From Nitratiruptor sp. YY09-18 (GTDB lineage Bacteria > Campylobacterota > Campylobacteria > Campylobacterales > Nitratiruptoraceae): DNA of 64,000 bases. The translations under genes were made by a program, and so were the position numbers. Shown one piece after another: positions 8,736 to 16,274 of the stretch; position 1 is the first letter of the stretch, and each line of letters opens with the position of its first letter. The notes beneath the pieces are model-generated. The model saw nothing but the letters and a program-made list of their open reading frames with translations. It was not told where the DNA came from and did not search any database. The stretch is from assembly GCF_016593235.1 (NCBI RefSeq), contig NZ_AP023065.1:620001-684000 (forward strand), written 5' to 3'.

Positions 8736-10115
8736 ATGCAAAACTTTATATTCAATGAACGAATAGAGCCTAAAAAGCGTGCAGTCAATGAGCGAATAAA
8801 AGATTTTCGTGAAATTTATGAGATTTACAATCCCAATGAGGCCTCTGTACAGGCAGACAGGTGTGTGCAGTGTGGTGATCCGTATTGTCACAACTCATGT
8901 CCGCTGCACAACTTCATCCCTCACTGGCTCAAAACTGTTGCAGAAAAGGATCTTGAATTAGCTTTTAAAATCAGTAACGAGTCTTCCCCTTTTCCTGAAA
9001 TTATGGGGAGAGTGTGTCCACAAGATAGACTTTGTGAAGGAGCATGTACCCTCAATGAAGGGTATGGTGCTATTACTATTGGTGCGATAGAGACATTTAT
9101 TAGTGAAGAGGGATTCAAAAAAGGGCTTCGTCCAGAATTTTGCTCTAAAAAGACAGGAAAAAAGGTAGCTATTATTGGAAGTGGACCGGCAGGACTAAGT
9201 TGTGCGACATATCTTTTGCGCGAGGGAATTGAACCGCATGTCTATGAGAGAGCTGATAGAGCAGGTGGTCTTTTGACATATGGTATCCCAAACTTTAAAC
9301 TAGATAAGAAGGTTATCCAGCGCCGTATAGACTGGCTCATGGAGGCTGGTATGAAACTCAATCTAGGTATTGAAGTTGGCAAAAATATAGAGTTTGAAGA
9401 GCTATTGGAAAATTTTGATGCAATATTTATCGGCATTGGAGCAACAAAACCACGACGAGCTGGCATTCCTGGAGAAAATGCAAAAGGTGCGTTTATGGCG
9501 ATGGATTTCTTGACAAATGTGCAACGTAAAGTCTTTGGCGATAGCTATGATAAAGATAAAGAGGTAAAAGATAAGCGTGTAATCGTCATCGGTGGTGGTG
9601 ATACTGCGATGGACTGTGTGCGTACAAGTATTCGTGAAGGAGCTGCGAAGGCAATCTGTGCATACAGACGTGATGCAGCAAGCATGCCAGGAAGCCGTAA
9701 AGAGGTAAAAAATGCACAAGAAGAGGGTGCAGAGTTTATCTACAACGTAGCTCCTACGCAAATTCTCACTGATGATGAGGGAAGAGTAAGAGGTGTAGAG
9801 TTTGTCAAAACAATCTCTACAACGACAAAAGATGGCAGCAGAAAGCTTGAGATTGTCAAAAACAGTGAATTTACACTTGATGCAGATGTGGTAATTTTTG
9901 CTCTTGGATTTGAAAATACTCCGTTAGAGTTCCTTGCAAAGCATGGAATTGAGACAAATGAGTGGGGAGCAATCAAAATAGATAGCAACTATGAGACTAC
10001 AAAACCTGGTGTCTTTGCAGGGGGAGATTGTTATAGAGGAGCACACTTGGTAGTTACAGCTGCATATGATGGACGTGAGGCTGCAAAAGCAATCCGCCGA
10101 AAACTCTTGGGATAA
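8736..10115 (+). CDS. gltD: Glutamate synthase small subunit (GOGAT beta)
   Basis: This 459-residue NADPH-dependent oxidoreductase subunit feeds electrons to GltB. The N-terminal iron-sulfur domain has cysteines 43, 46, 51 and 55 (CVQCGDPYCHNSC), followed by 94, 100 and 104 (CPQDRLCEGAC). The FAD-binding GxGxxG is GSGPAG at 148-153, and the NADPH-binding GGGDTAMD lies near 285. The second FAD motif GVFAGGDCYRGAHLV is close to the C-terminus. The length is normal. It forms an operon with gltB, and the following gene starts 1 base after its stop, so the run continues. Confidence 0.96.
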   Translation: MQNFIFNERIEPKKRAVNERIKDFREIYEIYNPNEASVQADRCVQCGDPYCHNSCPLHNFIPHWLKTVAEKDLELAFKISNESSPFPEIMGRVCPQDRLCEGACTLNEGYGAITIGAIETFISEEGFKKGLRPEFCSKKTGKKVAIIGSGPAGLSCATYLLREGIEPHVYERADRAGGLLTYGIPNFKLDKKVIQRRIDWLMEAGMKLNLGIEVGKNIEFEELLENFDAIFIGIGATKPRRAGIPGENAKGAFMAMDFLTNVQRKVFGDSYDKDKEVKDKRVIVIGGGDTAMDCVRTSIREGAAKAICAYRRDAASMPGSRKEVKNAQEEGAEFIYNVAPTQILTDDEGRVRGVEFVKTISTTTKDGSRKLEIVKNSEFTLDADVVIFALGFENTPLEFLAKHGIETNEWGAIKIDSNYETTKPGVFAGGDCYRGAHLVVTAAYDGREAAKAIRRKLLG

Positions 10116-10116
10116 G

Positions 10117-10836
10117 ATGCAAGAGCTATTTTACGACATAAAAGAGTGTGCACAGCAGATCTACAAAACAATCAAATTTGATATGCATGATAGCTTCTAT
10201 GAGTATATGGGACAAGGAGTGGGAGGAGATCTCTCCTCCAAAATTGACCTCTTTGCTGAGCAGATATTTATAGATAGACTCCAAAAATATGGCAAGATTA
10301 TCTCTGAAGAGGCTGGTGAAGTGGGAGAGGGCAAAGATCTTCTCATCATTGATCCTATTGATGGGAGTGACAATCTCCTCTCCTCATTTCCCTATTACGG
10401 ATCTTCTGTTGCTATGCAAAGAGATGGCAAAACGCTCTTTTCTTTCATAGTCAACTATGCTAATGGGGATTTTTATGTCAAATGGGAGGATTTTTTCAAA
10501 AAAGGCTCCCTCTTGCACGATAACCTCAAAGATATCCGTACCAATTACTTTGCAAAAATTGGTCTTTTTGAGAAGGCCTATGCCAATCCTAAAATAGTAA
10601 AAAAACTTAAACAAAATAGCTATAAATTTCGCAGTCCTGGTGCAGTTGCCCTCTCTTTGGCATATGCGCACTATGTGAAATTTGTAATTTTTATTGGTAA
10701 AATAAGAGCATATGATGTTGAAGCTGGTCTTCATCAGTGTGAAGATCTCTTTATATATAACGATGATACGACAATAATAGTGGCAAAAGAGCGAGAGGTT
10801 TTTGCGAAACTATTAGAAATTGTCGGTAAAGGATAA
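10117..10836 (+). CDS. Inositol monophosphatase family phosphatase
   Basis: The 239-residue protein has the metal-binding signature of the lithium-sensitive phosphatase family: SEEAGE with Glu64-Glu65 and the DPIDGSDN motif with Asp79 and Asp82. The C-terminal AYDVEAGLHQCED corresponds to the second family motif WDxAAG, with Asp at the usual metal position. Members hydrolyse inositol phosphates, fructose-1,6-bisphosphate or PAP, and the substrate cannot be told here. A longer reading from 10066 lies inside gltD; the ATG at 10117, 1 base after the gltD stop, fits family length. It sits in the gltBD-accD run. Confidence 0.83.
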   Translation: MQELFYDIKECAQQIYKTIKFDMHDSFYEYMGQGVGGDLSSKIDLFAEQIFIDRLQKYGKIISEEAGEVGEGKDLLIIDPIDGSDNLLSSFPYYGSSVAMQRDGKTLFSFIVNYANGDFYVKWEDFFKKGSLLHDNLKDIRTNYFAKIGLFEKAYANPKIVKKLKQNSYKFRSPGAVALSLAYAHYVKFVIFIGKIRAYDVEAGLHQCEDLFIYNDDTTIIVAKEREVFAKLLEIVGKG

Positions 10837-10839
10837 AGT

Positions 10840-11682
10840 GTGGGACTCAGTGATCTATTTAAAATCAGACGTTCGCAACCAAGTACAGCAGAGCAGCCGA
10901 GCCACTGGGTGAAATGTCCTAAGTGTAACGCTTTGATGTATTATAAAGAGGTGCAAAATAGATACAATGTCTGCCCAAAATGTGGCTACCATTTTCGTAT
11001 TGGAGCACAGGAACGTATCAATATCTTATGCGATAAGGGAACATTTGTAGAGTATGATGCCAATTTAGAACCAGTTGATCCATTGAAGTTTGTGGATAAA
11101 AAGAGCTATAAAAAGCGTGTAGAGGAAGGGAAGAAAAAGACAGGAAGAGCCAGCTCCGCAATCAGTGGAGAGTGTCAAATAGATGGAGTCCCAACCCAAA
11201 TTGTTGTCTTTGATTTTGCATTTATGGGTGGAAGTTTGGGCTCAGTAGAAGGTGAGAAGATTGTCAGAGCTGTACAAAGAGCAATCGACAAACGTCAACC
11301 CCTCGTGATTGTGAGCGCAAGTGGGGGTGCGAGAATGCAAGAGAGTACTTTTAGCCTCATGCAGATGAGCAAAACTTGTGCAGCACTTGCAAAGCTCGCT
11401 GATCATAAGCTTCCATATATTTCTGTCCTAACTGATCCTACGATGGGTGGAGTGAGTGCCTCTTTTGCGATGATTGGTGATATTATTATGGCCGAACCCG
11501 GTGCACTGATAGGATTTGCAGGCCAGCGTGTCATCAAGCAAACCATTGGCGCAGATCTGCCTGAAGGGTTTCAAAGAAGTGAGTTTTTGCTCGAACATGG
11601 ACTCATTGATATGATAGTAGAGCGTCCAAGCATGAAGCAGACAATTGCGGATCTTTTAAGATTGCTGCATGCTCAAAGGTGA
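10840..11682 (+). CDS. accD: Acetyl-CoA carboxylase carboxyltransferase subunit beta
   Basis: AccD pairs with AccA to move the carboxyl group from biotin carboxyl carrier protein to acetyl-CoA in fatty acid synthesis. The 280-residue protein starts with GTG and has the typical N-terminal four-cysteine zinc ribbon (Cys26, Cys29, Cys45, Cys48). The crotonase-fold carboxyltransferase domain follows, with [12 protein letters not shown] near 160-171 and the oxyanion glycines of [10 protein letters not shown] near 205. Spacing to the preceding phosphatase gene is 3 bases, and its 3' end overlaps thiE by 14 bases. Confidence 0.96.
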   Translation: MGLSDLFKIRRSQPSTAEQPSHWVKCPKCNALMYYKEVQNRYNVCPKCGYHFRIGAQERINILCDKGTFVEYDANLEPVDPLKFVDKKSYKKRVEEGKKKTGRASSAISGECQIDGVPTQIVVFDFAFMGGSLGSVEGEKIVRAVQRAIDKRQPLVIVSASGGARMQESTFSLMQMSKTCAALAKLADHKLPYISVLTDPTMGGVSASFAMIGDIIMAEPGALIGFAGQRVIKQTIGADLPEGFQRSEFLLEHGLIDMIVERPSMKQTIADLLRLLHAQR

Positions 11683-12271
11683 TAAAATCTATGCGCTATG
11701 CGATTATGATATGTTGCAGCGCTACTCTTTGAGTCTCGAAGAGTTTGTAGTCATTGCCAAAAAATTTGATGCACAAGTTTTGCAGTATCGTGACAAAAAT
11801 GGCTCTTTTGAGCGTAAACAGCAAAATCTCCAAAAGCTTCGCTCTTTATGGCCCAAAACTCTCATAATCAATGATGAGATAGGGCTAGTGCAGTTTTGCG
11901 ATGGACTCCATATTGGTCAAGAGGATCTTGCAGTATTGATGAAGAGTTTTGGAATAGAGAGCAAAGCATTAGGAGTTGTGACTCTGCGCAAAATGATCGG
12001 TAAAAAGATCATAGGTCTCTCTACACACAATTCCCAGGAGGTTGTCGAAGCAAATAGTTTGGAAATTGACTATATTGGACTTGGTGCTTATAGGATCTCT
12101 CAGACCAAGGATGTTGCCGCTGCTTTGGGTGAGCGCCTTACATCCATTGCAGCACTCTCACGACACCCGGTAGCAGCGATTGGAGGAGTGAGACTCTTTG
12201 ATCATATTCCACATGCGACATATAAAGCTATAGGTAGTGATCTTGTGATAAAAGCATTGACATATGCATAA
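11669..12271 (+). CDS. thiE: Thiamine phosphate synthase family protein (ThiE/TenI-like)
   Basis: The 200-residue protein has a TIM-barrel layout typical of ThiE, which couples hydroxymethylpyrimidine pyrophosphate and thiazole phosphate. Family landmarks are LQYRDKN (residues 39-45), [20 protein letters not shown] (72-81), IGLSTHN and AAIGGV near the C-terminus. The usual GPVFPTxTK loop is [11 protein letters not shown] here, a noticeable divergence, so a TenI-like or altered role is possible. The ATG lies inside the end of accD, and the gene overlaps rlmH by 8 bases. No TPP riboswitch precedes it, as expected within an operon. Confidence 0.72.
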   Translation: MLKGDKIYALCDYDMLQRYSLSLEEFVVIAKKFDAQVLQYRDKNGSFERKQQNLQKLRSLWPKTLIINDEIGLVQFCDGLHIGQEDLAVLMKSFGIESKALGVVTLRKMIGKKIIGLSTHNSQEVVEANSLEIDYIGLGAYRISQTKDVAAALGERLTSIAALSRHPVAAIGGVRLFDHIPHATYKAIGSDLVIKALTYA

Positions 12272-12722
12272 GATATTTGTCTACTCTATTGGCAAAAAAG
12301 ATGAGCCACATATGCAAAAACTCTATGAAGAGCTTATCAAAAATGCGAAAAAATATGCTACTATAAAGGTAGTTAATATTTATAATAAAAAGATCAATCA
12401 AGCGCAAAGTGCAGAGAGTGCGCAAAAGGTCTATACCAAAGCTTTAGAGCCATATATTTTGAATGATGGGCTCAATATTGCTCTGCATCCAGATGCAAAA
12501 GAGCCTGATAGTTATGCATTTAGTAAAATACTCCAAGAGAGTGCGAAGATCGCTTTCTTTATAGGTGGTGCCTATGGATTTGAGGAGAGATTTTTAAAAA
12601 TGTGTGATAAGAGTTTGAGTCTTAGTAGACTCACAATGAGCCATAAAATAGCAAAGGCTGTGCTTTTGGAGCAGATTTTTCGAGGGCTATCCCTCATTCA
12701 TAATCATCCATACCATAAATAG
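12264..12722 (+). CDS. rlmH: 23S rRNA pseudouridine-1915 N3-methyltransferase
   Basis: RlmH is a small SPOUT methyltransferase acting on assembled 70S ribosomes. At 152 residues the length is right. The SAM-binding knot loop FIGGAYGF lies at 99-106, and the C-terminal signature runs from SLSRLTMSHKIAKAVLLEQ to the conserved end NHPYHK, like E. coli HPYHR. It overlaps thiE and is followed 8 bases later by a membrane protein gene. Confidence 0.94.
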   Translation: MHKIFVYSIGKKDEPHMQKLYEELIKNAKKYATIKVVNIYNKKINQAQSAESAQKVYTKALEPYILNDGLNIALHPDAKEPDSYAFSKILQESAKIAFFIGGAYGFEERFLKMCDKSLSLSRLTMSHKIAKAVLLEQIFRGLSLIHNHPYHK

Positions 12723-12730
12723 GAGCTAAG

Positions 12731-13735
12731 ATGCGACTCAATAAATATATTTTCTTTAGTATCCTCTTGATGCTTATAATTGGAGGATTTGTCTATTCGC
12801 AAATTGATGCTAAGTATACTTTTAATCTTTTTGGAATTCCTATTACATTACCGGTAGCAGTTTGGATAGTTGTACCAATGTTTATTATGTTTTTGGCATC
12901 TTTTTTCCATATGGCATATTACTCTTTCATAAATTTTATGGTGTTAAAACGCTACAAGAAAGATTATGATATTTTAGTCAAATCTTTTGCAAATGCGCTA
13001 TTGCGTGAACCAAAAATCAATAAATATAAATCGACTGAAGCTAAAAACCTTGGAAACATCACAGATCACTCACATATTATTCCTCAAGATTTTCGTATTG
13101 AGACAAAAGATGAGAGACTCAAGAGAGCTCTTGATTATGTCAAAGATATAACAAATGGAATCTATGTTGATATTTCAAACTATACCCTCTCCCCATCAAA
13201 TCCTCTCACGGTGCAAAATATCAAAAATCGTCTCAAAGAGGAGCCAACTTATAGCGGAGTAGTGCTTAAAAACTGTGATGAATATCCCAAGGAGCTGTGT
13301 AAAGAAGCGCTGCAAGTATATATGGGATTTAGTGAAGTGAGCAAGATTAAAGAGTATGCAAAGATCTTTGATTTTTCGCTTCTCTTGTATATGCTTGAAG
13401 CAAAAAAAGATGAAGCGATTTCACATACTGATATCATTTACATCTTACAGCAAGCATCTATGCAGCTTACAATCAAAGAGTATCTGGTCTTAGCACAAAA
13501 AACAAAGGATGTGCTCGCACCTGATGAACGACTCAAGCTTTTTGAGATACTCAAAAATGAAGATGAGAAGAGCGAAGCAGCGTATGTCTATACACTTTTG
13601 GATCTTGAGATGATAGATAAAGCGCTCGAGTTTTTAGATACTGTGCCTGAAGGGGAGCTAGAGAACTTCAAAGCCTATCTCGAACTCAAAGAGTGTGGCA
13701 AAAACTATCCTCTGGAGCTCTTTATTTGCATCTAG
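12731..13735 (+). CDS. Two-helix membrane protein of unknown function
   Basis: I cannot name this 334-residue protein. Two hydrophobic helices at about 6-23 and 40-68 form an N-terminal membrane hairpin with a short outside loop. The remaining 260 residues are predicted cytoplasmic, mostly helical, and resemble a solenoid in the last third (repeated YILQQASMQLTIKEYLVLAQ-like and LLDLEMIDKALEFLD-like segments). A ribosome site AGGAG precedes the ATG. The gene sits between rlmH and dus in a forward operon, and dus begins inside its 3' end. Its placement with translation genes is common in this phylum but does not reveal a role. Confidence 0.75.
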   Translation: MRLNKYIFFSILLMLIIGGFVYSQIDAKYTFNLFGIPITLPVAVWIVVPMFIMFLASFFHMAYYSFINFMVLKRYKKDYDILVKSFANALLREPKINKYKSTEAKNLGNITDHSHIIPQDFRIETKDERLKRALDYVKDITNGIYVDISNYTLSPSNPLTVQNIKNRLKEEPTYSGVVLKNCDEYPKELCKEALQVYMGFSEVSKIKEYAKIFDFSLLLYMLEAKKDEAISHTDIIYILQQASMQLTIKEYLVLAQKTKDVLAPDERLKLFEILKNEDEKSEAAYVYTLLDLEMIDKALEFLDTVPEGELENFKAYLELKECGKNYPLELFICI

Positions 13736-14667
13736 ACTTTTCAAAACCTCTCTATATTCTCGCTCCTCTTGCAGGCTATACTGATCTGCCATTTCGCAGT
13801 GTTGTTAAAAAGTTTGGTGCAGACCTGACCATAAGTGAAATGATCAGCTCCAATGCACTGGTGTATGAGAGCAAAAAGACGATGAAGATGCTTCAAAAAG
13901 CGCCTCTGGAAGATCCCTATTTTGTGCAGATTGCTGGAGCTGATAGTAATGTAGTCATGAAGGCAGTCGAAAAACTCAATCAAATTGAAGGCATAGATGG
14001 AATCGATCTCAATTGTGGCTGTCCTGTACCAAAAGTGGTGAAGCAAGGAGCCGGCAGTGCACTCCTTAAAGACCTTGACCGCTTCCAAAAAATTATAGAG
14101 ACAATCAAAGAGCACTCAAACAAGCACTATATGTCAGTGAAGGTGCGTTTGGGATTTGAAAAGATCGATATTGTCAATATTGCAAAAGCAGCACAGAATG
14201 CGGGAGCGGATTTTATTACAATCCATGGCAGAACAAGGAGTGGTGGTTTCAAGGCCCCAGTCAACTATGATGCAATCGCTGAGGCGAAAGCTGCTGTAAC
14301 AATTCCTGTCATTGCCAATGGAGATATCACGGATTATCAAAAGACACAATTTGTTCTAGAAACTACGCAATGTGATGGAGTAATGATAGGACGTGGTGCG
14401 ATTGGAAGGCCCTGGATATTCTATCAGCTCAAAAACGCCCAGGAGAATATTCCAGAAGATATTAAAGCAAAAATTATTTTAGAGCACTTTGAACAGATGG
14501 TCAATTTCTATGGGGAGTATGGTGTGGTACTCTTTCGTAAACATCTTCATACATACTCCAAAGGCTATCCTGGAGCATCAGAGTTTCGTCAAATTATCAA
14601 TGATATAAAAAGTGCACAGAAGATGCGAGAGCTAATTAGTGAGTTTTTCTTCAAAAAAGCAGCTTAG
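13726..14667 (+). CDS. dus: tRNA-dihydrouridine synthase (DusB-like)
   Basis: The 313-residue flavoenzyme reduces uridine to dihydrouridine in the tRNA D-arm. Family motifs are LAPLAGYTD (12-20), FVQIAGAD, NCGCP with catalytic Cys99, VKVRLG, TIHGRTR and MIGRGAIGRPW for FMN phosphate binding. I chose the TTG at 13726, with GGAG at 13714-13717 eight bases upstream. A GTG at 13693 adds 11 residues that lack family character. The start lies within the end of the upstream gene (10-base overlap), and the 3' end overlaps the convergent FliO-like gene by 4 bases. Confidence 0.92.
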   Translation: MHLDFSKPLYILAPLAGYTDLPFRSVVKKFGADLTISEMISSNALVYESKKTMKMLQKAPLEDPYFVQIAGADSNVVMKAVEKLNQIEGIDGIDLNCGCPVPKVVKQGAGSALLKDLDRFQKIIETIKEHSNKHYMSVKVRLGFEKIDIVNIAKAAQNAGADFITIHGRTRSGGFKAPVNYDAIAEAKAAVTIPVIANGDITDYQKTQFVLETTQCDGVMIGRGAIGRPWIFYQLKNAQENIPEDIKAKIILEHFEQMVNFYGEYGVVLFRKHLHTYSKGYPGASEFRQIINDIKSAQKMRELISEFFFKKAA

Positions 14668-15446
14668 AGATTACCGCTTGCTTTGCGTTTATACTCTTCT
14701 ATTGTTGTGAATATCTCCTCTTGTGGTTTTGGTTCAACTGCTTTTGCAAGATCTTGATTATCGATAGCCTTCTCAAAATCTTCATAACTTTGCAAAGCCC
14801 CCTCTTCATACTTGCCTAGTAGCACGTTTGTAGAGCCAATGAGTACGAGGTAGTCTATACCTTTGAAAGAAATGAGGGCTATTTTGTTCTTTTCATCAAG
14901 AGGCTTTTCAAAAACAATACGAAAATCACTCTCATCATGGGGTACAATGATGCGTTTGCTTTTTCTAGGGCCTGAGAGTTTGCTAAGAAGTTTGGCTAAA
15001 ATGAGAAGCACGATAATAGTTCCAAGAGCTATACCAATCCATTTAAGCCAAGTAATCCAATCGATTGATCGAGAGGTCTGAGCCGATTTGGCCAAGCTTT
15101 TGAGCAAAGAGATCTTGAGGCTAAATCCATCTTTGCTTTTTGCTGCATAGAGTTTGGGAGAAGCCGTTGTATAAATAATAATTGACGTACCTTTTGCTGC
15201 AGGTTTAATAGCTACTTGGTAGGCAATTGAGGAGCTTAGCTTCTTTTCCCAAGGAGCGAGGATTTTGACGTCTTGCAAAAAAAGAATAATCTTACCTTTT
15301 TCCCTCTTTTGGACAATTTTTCCAGAAAATGGAACATCAAAATTGATAAAAAGATCTATACGCTGAGGTGACTCTTTGACATTGAGGTTCAAAATCATAG
15401 TAGCAAGAAGCGGAATAGCTAGAAATAGCAACCAGATCTTTTTCAA
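14664..15446 (-). CDS. Probable FliO-like flagellar export membrane protein
   Basis: The 260-residue protein has an N-terminal signal or anchor (residues 4-20), a beta-rich periplasmic segment (25-115), a membrane helix at 131-153, then a basic cytoplasmic stretch and a small beta domain at 187-215 (IALISFKGIDYLVLIGSTNVLLGKYE pattern). That last domain resembles the conserved FliO region in which short strands around a LIG or LLG turn follow a single helix. Campylobacterota FliO proteins have an N-terminal periplasmic extension like this. FliO assists assembly of the FliP-FliR export core. The gene stands alone on its strand, so there is no flagellar neighbour to confirm the call. Confidence 0.55.
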   Translation of the reverse strand: MKKIWLLFLAIPLLATMILNLNVKESPQRIDLFINFDVPFSGKIVQKREKGKIILFLQDVKILAPWEKKLSSSIAYQVAIKPAAKGTSIIIYTTASPKLYAAKSKDGFSLKISLLKSLAKSAQTSRSIDWITWLKWIGIALGTIIVLLILAKLLSKLSGPRKSKRIIVPHDESDFRIVFEKPLDEKNKIALISFKGIDYLVLIGSTNVLLGKYEEGALQSYEDFEKAIDNQDLAKAVEPKPQEEIFTTIEEYKRKASGNL

Positions 15447-15470
15447 TAGTGCTCCTTTGCAAGTTTAGAT

Positions 15471-15516
15471 ATTATAGTTTTATTTAGATAAATAGATTAT
15501 AAAATTGTAGTATAAT
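15471..15516. promoter_or_regulatory. Divergent promoters for the FliO-like gene and the TauE-type permease gene
   Basis: Two -10 hexamers point outward in the 90-base gap. On the reverse strand TATAAT is at 15476-15471, about 25 bases before the FliO-like start. On the forward strand TATAAT is at 15511-15516, about 22 bases before the permease ATG. No convincing -35 boxes are seen, only AT-rich flanks. Confidence 0.45.
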
Positions 15517-15537
15517 CGCAAGCAAAAAAGGCTCTTG

Positions 15538-16266
15538 ATGGATCTTGTTGCTGTAGGAGTTTTGGTAGGATTCCTCTCAGGCTTTTTTGGAATTGGCGGC
15601 GGAACGATTCTTGTGCCAATACTCATGTATCTTGGTTTTGATATCAAAGAGGCTGTGGGGATTTCAGTGACACAGATGGTTTTTAGTTCTCTTTTTGGCT
15701 CATACCTCAATTTTAAAAAAAATATTTTTAAAATCCATGAGGGTTTAGCTATCGGTATTGGTGGCTTTTTGGGAGCTTTGGGCAGTGGATACTTTCTTAG
15801 TGTTGTTCCAAGCAGAGTGTTAGAGTGGATGTTTTTGGGCTTTGTAGCTTTTGCCATGTATCGCTTTTTTAAAGCCCCACATGCTCAAGGAGCTGCACAA
15901 GAAGTCCCAGTATATGTAATGTTTCTCGTAGGAATGGTTATAGGACTTTTTGCTATAAGTATTGGTGTTGGAGGAAGTATTTTGGTTACTCCGATCTTGG
16001 TGGGATTTTTCCATCTTGATATCAAAAAAGCCGCATCCATGGGGCTCTTTTTTGTCATATTCTCATCGATTAGTGGATTTATTAGTCTCTCACTCTTTGG
16101 ACATATCGACTATTTGCATGGATTCTTGGTGGGAGCAAGTTCGCTCATTGGTGTATATTTTGGTATAAAGTTAGCACACAAAATTGAGAGAAAGAAGTTC
16201 AAGAAAGCTCTTATTGCCATATATACACTTATTTTAGTATTGGTGATAAGAAAAATATTTTTCTGA
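15538..16266 (+). CDS. TauE/SafE (TSUP) family anion permease
   Basis: The 242-residue integral membrane protein has about eight helices. Two pseudo-repeats begin with GFFGIGGGTILVP (near 18-30) and GVGGSILVTPILVG (near 143-156), the glycine-rich signature of the TSUP family. Members carry sulfite, sulfonates, sulfoacetate or other organic anions, often as exporters. Substrate cannot be read from the sequence; in a sulfur-using Campylobacterota a sulfur oxyanion is plausible. I prefer ATG 15538 (AAGG at 15528-15531) to the TTG one codon upstream. uvrA follows after 8 bases, likely on the same transcript. Confidence 0.86.
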   Translation: MDLVAVGVLVGFLSGFFGIGGGTILVPILMYLGFDIKEAVGISVTQMVFSSLFGSYLNFKKNIFKIHEGLAIGIGGFLGALGSGYFLSVVPSRVLEWMFLGFVAFAMYRFFKAPHAQGAAQEVPVYVMFLVGMVIGLFAISIGVGGSILVTPILVGFFHLDIKKAASMGLFFVIFSSISGFISLSLFGHIDYLHGFLVGASSLIGVYFGIKLAHKIERKKFKKALIAIYTLILVLVIRKIFF

Positions 16267-16274
16267 GGAGATAG

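Noticed and set aside
10066-10116. Upstream extension of the inositol monophosphatase gene
   Set aside because: The extra 17 residues lie inside gltD and lack family character; the ATG after the gltD stop is better.
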